A stretch of DNA of 64,000 nt, taken from NCBI GenBank assembly GCA_029851415.1, contig CM056744.1, positions 68,566,172 through 68,630,171 of the forward strand, in the 5' to 3' direction. Source of the DNA: Eretmocerus hayati. Taxonomy: Eukaryota; Arthropoda; Insecta; Hymenoptera; Aphelinidae. Position 1 is the first letter of the stretch. Every line of letters starts with the position of its first letter. Made by a program: the position numbers and the translations under genes. Shown here one piece after another: positions 56,521-64,000 of the stretch. The notes under the pieces are model-generated. The model saw nothing but the letters and a program-made list of their open reading frames with translations, did not search any database and was not told the DNA's origin.

Positions 56521-57029
56521 GCACAGGGGGTGGGTGGGTACACTTATTTTATACACCGAGCCGAAACCATAACTGCATTGCCCAGGCATCATTTATATTC
56601 AGGAATCCATGCGAAAGAAAGGTATGCCTTGTAATGCTGGCGTTTAATTTAGTGACCCTCGAGCAGCGCTATGAGATTTTAAAACGGCGAAGGTACAAAC
56701 TCAATAGCAAATTTTTGCATATACTTCAAAATTTTGCTTGAGGAGAAGAGGCTGGAAGCTCATCTAGACAGTAGTTGACTCTTCCGTTTCACACGAAGAA
56801 AAATAAAGTGATGTCGAGTGATGAGTAAGATTCTCACTTCTCATCAGTTTTGTATCGTCATTTCCTCTAAAATATGGTTAAAACTCAATTTAGCATATAA
56901 GAAATAATAGCGCATCGCATTTGACGAGGAATTAAACTACACTCTGAGCTTCGTCGATAGAAGACGAAGTTTGCTCTGAGAAAGAGTGCCACATGTACGT
57001 ATCCTGTGCATCCCCAGGACACATCTCAG

Positions 57030-57108
57030 ATGGCGCAGTTGGCTAAGTGTTGTGTCTACAAACTCGAAGGTCGCAGGTTCAAATCCTCGTAAGGCCAAAA
57101 TTTTATAT
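57030..57108 (+). repeat. tRNA-like module, right terminal repeat
   Basis: GATGGCGCAGTTGGCTAAGT (A box) and GCAGGTTCAAATCCTCG (B box, consensus GGTTCAAATCC) are about 35 nt apart. The B box is intact here but mutated in the left copy. Confidence 0.65.
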
Positions 57109-57463
57109 CTCAAATTACGTTTTTTCTCGATGTAGCTACGACGCTTGGCCCATCTAAGTCCAAAGACATTGACTCGAGTATCGAATATGGAAAAAAAAGA
57201 AATTAATTCTTTAAAAAATTACCTCAGAAATTGGCCTGATGAATCAAGTGATTTATCAAGTGATATATCAACTGATTTATCAAGTGATTTATCAAGTGAT
57301 ATATCACTTGATATGATATCACTTCCAATATAGCAATATAGCAATGATAGCAATTCCGGTTGAATATGGTGCAATTCGAGAATGAATTTTCAAAAATGTT
57401 CCCATCTTGAGCAAATTGTTCCAAAGTCGATCGGCTTTCGAAAGTGGTCGAGCCATCATGACG

Positions 57464-57712
57464 TCATGACTTCACACTGACAAACGTTTCGGTATGCCCC
57501 ATGCATGCTATTAATATAGGAGAGTCCAAACCATTATTCACGTGAAAAGATGATACGATATCTTTATAAGCAGCCCATGTGATACAAAGTTTTCTCTCCA
57601 AGCTTGTTACTTGAGCCGCAGAGAGAACTTCAAAGAAAGGAAATTGTAGGTTTTGGAAAGATCTATAAGATCCCGTAAGAATTTTCGTGATTGGACTTCT
57701 CCCCAAAGTTCG
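57464..57712 (-). CDS. coding-like fragment between two right-end repeats
   Basis: From the palindrome at 57712 the minus strand is open for about 83 codons: YRRTLGRSPITKILTGSYRS, then PFFEVLSAAQVTSLERKLCI and TWAAYKDIVSSFHVNNG, ending SVKS-stop. It lies between the terminal palindrome and the internal copy of the tip at 57290-57325. It is the only protein-like piece in the 10-kb element and the obvious place to look for a transposase or captured-exon fragment. I do not recognise the family. Confidence 0.35.
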   Translation of the reverse strand, partial: RTLGRSPITKILTGSYRSFQNLQFPFFEVLSAAQVTSLERKLCITWAAYKDIVSSFHVNNGLDSPILIACMGHTETFVSVKS

Positions 57713-57753
57713 CCGATACATATCAAGTGATATATCACTTGATATGTATCGGC
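57712..57753. repeat. perfect 42-bp palindrome
   Basis: GCCGATACATATCAAGTGATA is followed immediately by its exact reverse complement. It forms the right tip of the 10-kb element. The left tip carries the half-palindrome. Confidence 0.95.
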
Positions 57754-58238
57754 AGGTCATCCATCCACTCAGCATTGGGAATGTTGAAATCGCCCAAAAA
57801 TGCAAATTTATGTTCACTAAATGAGCTTGCGATCTCAGAAATATCACTAAAATGTCGTTAATAAATGACCAGATTAGCCGTAGGAGGTATATAGGCATTA
57901 CCAATGATCAATTTTAGTCCACCAAGTTTCATTTCCGCAAATATGTGTTCAACATCACTTATATCACTTTTAATCGCGTTCGAGACAAATTTTTCATTCA
58001 CAGATATGAGAACACCTACATCAATTTTCGAGTCACTATTGTCCACATTTCTATCGGTTCTAAAGACCTTGAAACCTGACAGTCCCAGTTCTTCGGATGA
58101 TATGTCTTCACTCAGCTAAGTTTCAGTGAGTACAAACACATCCGGGCGTGGTGTAAGGGTATGCCAAGTATTTTTGAGATGACTCAGTTTCGATTCTACG
58201 CCACGTATATTTCGGAAATATATTAATAACTGCTTCAT
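57754..58238 (-). pseudogene. LINE ORF2 start: APE-type endonuclease, two stops
   Basis: ORF2 starts at 58238, with its ATG overlapping the ORF1 stop (ATGA). Motifs: LLIYFRNIRGVESKLSHL, FVLTET followed by TAG (58116-58118) where relatives have Trp, VGVLISVNEKFVSN, HIFAEMK, LIIGNAYIPP, then TAA (57858-57860), and FLGDFNIPNAEWMDDL. The sequence stops at the 10-kb insertion and resumes at 47730. This is the nicking endonuclease of target-primed reverse transcription. Confidence 0.85.
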
Positions 58239-59248
58239 CCGTTGTTAATGTTGTTGCCTGACGCGATGTTTTTCCCCACATATTTAGGCATATCGACAAG
58301 TTGGGGCATCTTATTGATGTACTTGATGGTTTTCATATCATTCGGATAAAGGCTATTATGTTCATGAAGCTGCTTCTGTAGATTCTTCATGTACTCTCTT
58401 TGCTTCATAGTAAGATCAGTACCAATGCTGAGAGATTTTGCAATTTCAAACTTATTTCTCAGTACAGTTAGCGCATCACCAAAATGATTAAAAGTCACTA
58501 GGATACGCCTTTTCTTGTTAGCCTCAGCCTTGCCAATACGTTTGCACGAGAACACTGGATTTGGAAGATCTTTGATAATTGATATAATACTCATGACCGT
58601 CTCGTAGCAATTTTCATCATTAACTCCAGGTACATTGAATATCAGAATATTTTTTCGTCTGTTTGTACGTTCGCTATACTCAACATAGAGCTCCTCGGTG
58701 TTCACCGCCATGCCATTTGCATTGAAACTGAGCAGCTGATTCCCAATATCAGATATATTGGATTGGCATGACGCTACACTTTTGGTACACTCATTCACAT
58801 CAACAACAAGCTTAGCAATATTTGTCTCAGCTCGAGAAATTCTGCATTCTTGTCTCTTCAAATTGATCTCCGAATCATTGATGGATTTTAAAATCCCATC
58901 TGTTTTTGTTTCGACAGTAGACTCCAATTCCACTATACTATGTGACATATCTTTGCGTATCGAGTCCTCCATATCGTTAAGCGTCTTCATTATAGTTGAT
59001 TGGAATTTCTTTATAACCTCAGCAATATCATGAGAACTAGCATCACTGGGCGAAAAAAGGGACTGATCAATCAGTGAAGATGGCTTTGAAGATTTCGGTC
59101 CACAGCATTTTTTAAATTAGCCATTTTTGGTTCTACCTGCTCTTTCAGGAGCTGAACAGCTGTTGTGCCAAGATGACTCGCAGCTGGGACACCTTGTTGC
59201 GTTTGAAAGCTTAACGCTCTGTCCACATCCAGTGCACGGCTCCGACAT
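58235..59248 (-). pseudogene. LINE ORF1: PHD-like finger, coiled coil, RRM-like domain
   Basis: Starts at ATG 59248 (MSEPCTGCGQS). CTGC, CPSC and HNSC form a PHD-like Cys/His array in the first 32 residues. An in-frame TAA at 59117-59119 interrupts it, and the same frame then runs to 58235. Residues after the stop include a coiled-coil stretch (DDIRK/SIVELESTVETKTDG region to NECTKSVASCQSN). An RRM-like domain follows (RKNILIFNVPG; CKRIGKAEANKKRRILVTF), then KQREYMKNLQKQLHEHNSL. This is the layout of Jockey/CR1-type ORF1 proteins, which bind the element RNA. The 5' UTR probably extends to about 59430. Confidence 0.8.
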
Positions 59249-59429
59249 GATAAGAGTCGAGCGCAATTCACAACTAAAATTCAAGCCCAGCTTAAGGCAA
59301 CATAAACCGCACACAAGAACGCGGGAGCTATATAGCACACTCATGTTTCTGTCTTTAACACTAGTAGGTTATGCCCAGGTATCAGCAAATAACAACCTAA
59401 TCCACTGCGAAAATGCAGAGATTATATAA

Positions 59430-60057
59430 ACAAAAGTTTCACCATGTGAAGCACGACCTGTTAAACACTGTATTTGCACTTCAATCTCAATTCAAGTCGA
59501 TAAATAAGACTGAATTTTGCTACACACATAAATTTCCAACTAGTGAAGAAAACGGTACCTAGCGGATCCCCTGGCAGATATGAATTTGAATCAAAGTTTC
59601 TCTTGTGAAAGATATCAAGATGCAGAGAATTCCCTAAAGTTTGAGTGATAAGATTTGAAGTTAGATAGCTCCAAAAAAAGTTGAAAATCTTGAAGTATTT
59701 ACCACTGATGGCTCAGTCGTATACTGCGATGTTTGTCCATAGGGGGTTGGCTGTGAGAGGAAGTCTCAAGTAGATACCCATGCTACTTTAGGTTAGGAGG
59801 ATATTCCATCCCTTCTAAAGGAGTACTTCCCATCAAAGATAGAGATAAAACCTAATTTTAGCAAGTCACTTGGAGTGGTAGCTTCGAGAAAGGAGCAAAG
59901 AAGAGCAGAACGAAGGTTTATTACCTCAGAAATCACAGCTCTTCGATCTCTGCTATGCACTCACGGCTTCAAACATCCCTCCACACGGATCGAATACTGA
60001 TCTCTTCAGTAAATCTCTACAAAATTACCCACACGAAAAAGTGCCAGTACCACTCAC
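59430..60057. other. no gene recognised
   Basis: Anonymous DNA 5' of the LINE. Confidence 0.4.
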
Positions 60058-60294
60058 TTGCGGGAAGAAAATGTTCCCCTCATTCATGCACAATCAATGG
60101 ACAAAGTTGGTGAAATCATACGTGAAAATCATTTTCCCTCATATGTTGACGATATCACAGATTCTCGCGGGTTTTGCAGTGCAAATCATCTGATAGGGAC
60201 ATTGAAAGCTGGGAGTCTACAAAAAACTTCTTCAATCACTTGTCAGCAACTAAACACCTCGAATCACGAAACAGTCTGTCGTCTTGTAACGTGA
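60058..60294 (+). pseudogene. possible BEL/Pao reverse transcriptase fragment
   Basis: A 78-codon frame contains ENHFPSYVDDITDSRGF, then ANHLIGTLKAGSL. YVDD followed by a D-S and an A..LI helix is the palm active-site arrangement of BEL/Pao-type RT. The neighbouring sequence is not alignable by eye, so this is at most a short relic. Confidence 0.4.
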
Positions 60295-61430
60295 GTAACG
60301 GGTTTCCGGAAGGAACACGAATAAATATGTAATAGATGGACTTTTAATCAGAACATGAATAGTTTGAGGGCTCGAGAGAGAGTGAAGTGAGGGTTAGGGT
60401 TGGTTAGAGCGGTCTGCCCGCTGCGCGGCTCGTCGTCCACGACGACGGGTTGTACCGCGAAGTAGTATCTCAGGGGGAAGGCGCGATACGCCGTGAGAAA
60501 CGCTGACGGTGCACCCGCGATGGACAGCGAGCAGCGCACGGGCGTTGCGCGGTTCGCAGAGCCGTCACCGGTGAACCGTCATGGGGCGAGGTGAGGCGCG
60601 AGCAAGGGGCCCGAGACTCACCACGTCACATGCGTCCCTGGCCGGAGATTCGCAACGTCCCGATGCGATAACCCATGTGTTACAATTTTCAAATGGCCTT
60701 GGCCATGGTGTACAATCTTCATATGTGGCGCTCGCTTGTGCGAGTGCTTGTACGTATTAGTGAGTGTGATTCAGTGGAAGAGCGAGAGTGTCGTTGTTTA
60801 TGTGTGTCGCGGATATACATATTTTTTGCGATTTCTCTCTCGGTATAATAGTTTCCTCCAACTTAGATAGTTTCATTCTCTTGAACCTAGTTTTTCACAA
60901 TCTGATCAATCGTAACTACATACATGTTGGATATCCGTTTACAAAATTATACAAATGTCCAAAATAACTCTTTCCAAAAATTATTAACAATGAATTGTTC
61001 GTAAATAATATTCCATTGTTCTATCATTATCCATATGAGGTCCTTTACCTCAGATTGATTGAAATAGATTTGCCGAGCAAGGCTCATTTTATAAAAATAT
61101 TCAAATGCAAGGGGGCACGAGTATTTCAATCGTCACCTGTTACTCCCTCTCCTTCACTTATCTCTTATACATTGGTGTAAATGTATATGTATAGCCTCGA
61201 TCAAGTACCGGAATGAAATTGTATCACTTGCAGCTATGGGATTATGATCCATCAGCAATAATCAATATTTTTCTATTCCGAATGAGTTTAGAATATGGAC
61301 CTTGAATGAGTGGTAAAGATTTTGCAACGATTGCTCGATGAAATTTTGGAGGTTTTATTCGCCAAACGTCTTTTCTGATAGCTGGGATTATGAACTTTTA
61401 GGATTGCCAAATTACAATTTTTCAATTCTT
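60295..61430. other. no gene; GC-rich island 60360-60720
   Basis: The stretch 60380-60680 is markedly GC- and CpG-rich for this window (CCGCTGCGCGGCTCGTCGTCC, GCGCACGGGCGTTGCGCGG broken here). It could be a promoter-type island of a neighbouring gene or an old element end. No gene is supported. Confidence 0.35.
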
Positions 61431-61439
61431 CTGGGATTT

Positions 61440-61680
61440 ATTTGGGAATTTTGTGGGTTTTCTGCAAATCTTTTGCGGTTTCTCTGGAATTTTTCGTAAA
61501 TTTTTCTGAGAATTTTCATGGACTTCTCTGGAATTTTCTTGGGATTTCTCTAGGGTTTCTCTGAAATTTTCTAGGGATTCTCCTGGAATTTTTCTCAAAT
61601 TTCTTTGAGAATATCTCTGGTGTTTTTGTTTGATTCGTCTGGGATTTTTCTCAAATTCGATATCGTTGGATATGCGTCTG
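61440..61680. repeat. degenerate ~15-bp tandem repeat
   Basis: Repeats of (T/C)TGG(G/A)ATTT(T/C)TC and TTTCTCTGGAATTTTC, read on the minus strand as (R/E)KIP(E/G)-type units (NLRKIPGESLENFRETLEKS). It is low-complexity. The 135-codon minus frame across it is not convincing. Confidence 0.75.
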
Positions 61681-62444
61681 AAATTACTTGTGTTCCTATT
61701 CTCATCATCAAGTTTTACTGGGAATTTAATTTCGTTGGGTTTTCCATGACCTTGAAATTTCGCCAAGAATGTTGCATTCCTTGGGATTTTTTCTCTAACC
61801 AGGCGATATTTCAACCGAATCACGATCAAACTCTCAAAGGCTTATCTAGTTAGACATAAAATTCTCTTCCCCATACAAGGACTTACAAAATTCTGTAGTG
61901 CCTCGTCCTTGGACCAGGGTATCTTACAACGGTCGAGGAAGAGTTACTGTGCATCACCATTTCTCATCTTAGAACACAATATCAACTCGAAGAAACGCTT
62001 CGAATTACCCGTTCGTACAAATTTGTAGACAGGTTGTGAAATTCCTCAATGCATCGTCCCTGGGCCGGAGTATCCGACGGCTACGGACGAGTGCATTGCA
62101 AATTCTTCCATCCTCTTCGCAGTTCATCTTCCATACAACGAATTCTGAAGATACATGATAGATTTATATGCGCAACATGTCTCATTTTATACTATCGATA
62201 ATGTAATATTGTCAAAAAACAATCAACTCATTGTGTGATTGAATAGAATTGAGATGCATTCAAGTATTTTAGAGGTCCGTTGACGAAGCCACGCGTACTA
62301 ATTCTATTGCGAATCATCTCTTCGCGCTTCGTGAAAATTGGTTCACAAAAGTTCCATCTAGGGAGGATTAGTCACCCGACGTCCGTTGGAACTGAGCAAT
62401 GCTTCCTTGCAAATCTGCAGAAAGGTGGAAGCTCCTCTCAAAAG
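61681..62444. other. no gene; diverged ~130-bp duplication
   Basis: 61890-61945 and 62035-62095 share AAATTC(T/C)(G/T)..(A/T)GTGCCTCGTCC/GCATCGTCC, then TGG(A/G)CC(A/G)G(G/A)GTAT and GA(G/C)GAGT-like order. This is an old tandem duplication. No gene. Confidence 0.4.
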
Positions 62445-62840
62445 TTAATATCCACGGAGGATTTTCTCGGGCGGCCTATTTTTCTGGTGAATGTAGGCAT
62501 GATTCTGCAATCTATCGTCTCTCGGAAAGACTACCTGCTGAACTTGAAGTAAGAGGATCTTTTGCATTTTTTGAATTGCAAGTTTTGCACCAATAAGCAA
62601 GGAGGCGAAAACGATTGCAAGTTGAAGCAGATTGGACTGCTGCGGAATGTCGTCATTGCAACCCATGCTCTCATCTATCTCGCCATCGCGCAATTCTTGC
62701 TGACATTCGCTCGCCACGACTGTTTCGCTAATGCTCGAGTCGGATGACTCGTCATTCACTCTTGAGGTGTGCAAGTTCACAGATTGAATTTCATTGACGC
62801 TCAAGATCATACTCGGATTTTTCCCGCTCGAGTTTCCCAA
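62445..62840 (-). CDS. small putative membrane protein downstream of gag-like frame
   Basis: 131 codons. The acidic N-terminal half (SSDSSISETVVASECQQE) is followed by one hydrophobic segment, LLQLAIVFASLLIGAKLAI, at about residues 70-88, then a basic tail. It starts 26 nt past the end of the gag-like frame, in another phase, so it may be part of the same element after a frameshift. I do not recognise it. Confidence 0.35.
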   Translation of the reverse strand: MGNSSGKNPSMILSVNEIQSVNLHTSRVNDESSDSSISETVVASECQQELRDGEIDESMGCNDDIPQQSNLLQLAIVFASLLIGAKLAIQKMQKILLLQVQQVVFPRDDRLQNHAYIHQKNRPPEKILRGY

Positions 62841-62865
62841 AGTACGGATTGGATTTTGCTCTGTC

Positions 62866-63999
62866 TCATGAGCTCAGTTGGATCTTTTCCGAGTCGTGGT
62901 ACACATAAATTCTCGAATTCTGCACTGAGCAGGAATTATTCTCAGAAGTAGACTGGTTGACTTGGGAGTTCTCAGTAACCTGTGGCTCTTCAACAGTATC
63001 ATCATGAGCTAGAATGATACGCTCATGTAAATTCAAAAGATCTGTGCAGCACAACGGCTCGTTTTTCGAATTTTCTGAGATTTCGATGCAAAGATTCTCC
63101 CGCATACTTTCAGATTCTACCTCGATGACTATCGCTTCTTCAACGAAAGGCGAGTGATTTTGTATTGCAACTTCTAAGAGCGCTTCGAAAACTACTTGAC
63201 ATTGCTGATAAGCTAATTTGTCGATGAAAAATTCTTGTATTTCCTCAATTTTGATATTTTCACTCCAAATGGTCGATTTTGAAAGATTAATTTCAGATTT
63301 TCCAGACTCATTGTCATACATCACTTTTTCGCATTTTGGCTCTATCGCTTATTCGGTATGGATTTTGTGATTTTGATATTTTAGATCTGAAAAATCGTGA
63401 CAATTTGAGCTGTGCTTTTGGGAATTTCGCCAAGCGATGACGAGTTTTGGCTGTATGTTGATCTCATTCTTGTGGTAAGATACTTGTGATAAACTACCAA
63501 AAATCCCTCGATGTGAATCCACAGCCTCATGATACGCACGATCAACTCGTCCAATGGAACAATCATTCACAACATGAAATTCATCACTTGCATACTCCCG
63601 AGCCAATATTATTGCATCACCCCAGGTTTTTGGGCAACGTATTTGAACTAGCCATGCCGAACGTGGTCGCATATTTTTCAAATGTTTGCTGATTGTAACG
63701 TGATCGATTCCACTGTTGAATGATTTTTCCTCTGCGGGGTTTCGGAATCTCTCGATAATAGGATTATATTGCGCCAAGTGATGAAATTCATCCAATTTTC
63801 TTTCGAAGTCAGAGAGCGATTCTCGTGGGTATCTACGTGAATTTTTCAATCGATATAAGCAGTCGTCAGAAGCTGGCAGCGTTTCAAATTTGAAGCAAAT
63901 ATCCATCAAGACTGCATGTACTGTAGGGTATTCCATCATGATCGGTTCGAAAACGTATTCCGCTATGCCTTTTAAATTATTTGATATTGCTCGTAGCAC
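62866..63999 (-). pseudogene. retrotransposon Gag-like protein, in-frame TAA, 5' end outside window
   Basis: One frame from the window edge to 62866 with a single TAA at 63346-63348. The upstream part resembles an LTR-retrotransposon capsid: NNLKGIAEYVFEP, YRLKNSRRYPRESLSDFERK (the E/D-S-x-x-x-F-x-x-R/K-L region), EEKSFNSGI and PKTWGDAIILAREYASDE (the EAI..A helix). After the stop the frame is acidic (EEAIVIEVESESMREN) with CCTDLLNLHERIILAHDD. No zinc knuckle is visible. Family (Gypsy-like or other) is uncertain. Confidence 0.55.
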
Positions 64000-64000
64000 A

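Larger units (their letters stand above)
47731..57753. mobile_element. 10-kb inverted-terminal-repeat element inserted in the LINE
   Basis: The tips read CCGAAAAATATCAAGTGATA on the left and, inverted, CCGATACATATCAAGTGATA on the right. Next come clusters of TATCA(A/C)(C/G)TGAT(A/T) direct and inverted motifs (47740-47820; 57240-57320). Then about 1 kb of inverted repeat follows (47745-48800 against 56305-57325), each with a tRNA-like module. On removal of the insert the LINE frame joins in phase (DDL|QGGEDI). The interior is a stack of smaller foldbacks without a recognisable transposase. The only coding-like piece is 57464-57712. Confidence 0.7.

Noticed and set aside
47731..57753. Possible polydnavirus-type proviral segment or Polinton
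   Set aside because: A 10-kb size with long inverted repeats brought this to mind, but no capsid, polymerase, integrase or virulence-type gene is visible.
60380..60420. Telomere-like GGGTTAGGGTTGGTTAG
   Set aside because: Only about two irregular units, not an array.
61422..61829. 135-codon minus-strand frame rich in Lys/Glu/Asn/Pro
   Set aside because: It reads through a degenerate short tandem repeat and has no other support.

Overview
This is a eukaryotic, repeat-dense window, most probably from an insect. It has AT-rich DNA, very short GT-AG introns (66-78 nt), Ty3/Gypsy, BEL/Pao and Jockey/CR1-type elements, many foldback MITEs and tRNA-related modules. A hymenopteran such as a parasitoid wasp would fit, but that is a guess. 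Almost nothing here is ordinary host gene. No bacterial operon, rRNA or CRISPR is visible.

Layout. 1-640 is a 148-bp satellite. 641-11550 is mostly anonymous DNA with one open frame (1111-1773), foldbacks, a 48-bp palindrome and simple arrays (8.5-9.6 kb). 11551-12043 is a compact two-exon C2H2 zinc-finger gene. It is followed by a small two-exon OB-fold-like gene whose last exon was split by a Mutator-like foldback (12588-13497, 10-bp target duplication). A TA-flanked element sits 4 bp beyond its stop (13537-14528). 15130-16910 is a long inverted repeat with tRNA-like modules in its arms.

17809-39611 is a single giant (21.8 kb) minus-strand Ty3/Gypsy element: 1.5-kb LTRs, CCAG target duplications and a primer-binding site. 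In sense order it carries a leader ORF, a small coiled-coil ORF, gag with three zinc knuckles, protease, broken RT, RNase H and integrase. About 12 kb then separates integrase from the 3' LTR. That stretch holds an unidentified same-sense gene (22463-20916) with two in-frame stops, a LINE 3' end and a 2.5-kb foldback. The giant element sits inside the LTR of an older element (17611-17808 plus 39616-39656).

40120-45601 is a young BEL/Pao derivative: 370-bp near-identical LTRs and TCGTG target duplications. Its single intact 1,102-codon ORF joins a Gag N-terminal region, about 40 copies of a 14-residue repeat, knuckle and protease remnants, and an integrase tail. I consider this the most interesting object in the window.

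46990-59248 is a minus-strand LINE (PHD-like ORF1, endonuclease ORF2) split in the endonuclease by a 10-kb insertion (47731-57753). The insertion has about 1-kb terminal inverted repeats and palindromic tips, and is packed with smaller foldbacks. 62.4-64.0 kb holds a decayed gag-like frame and a small putative membrane protein, both on the minus strand and running off the window.
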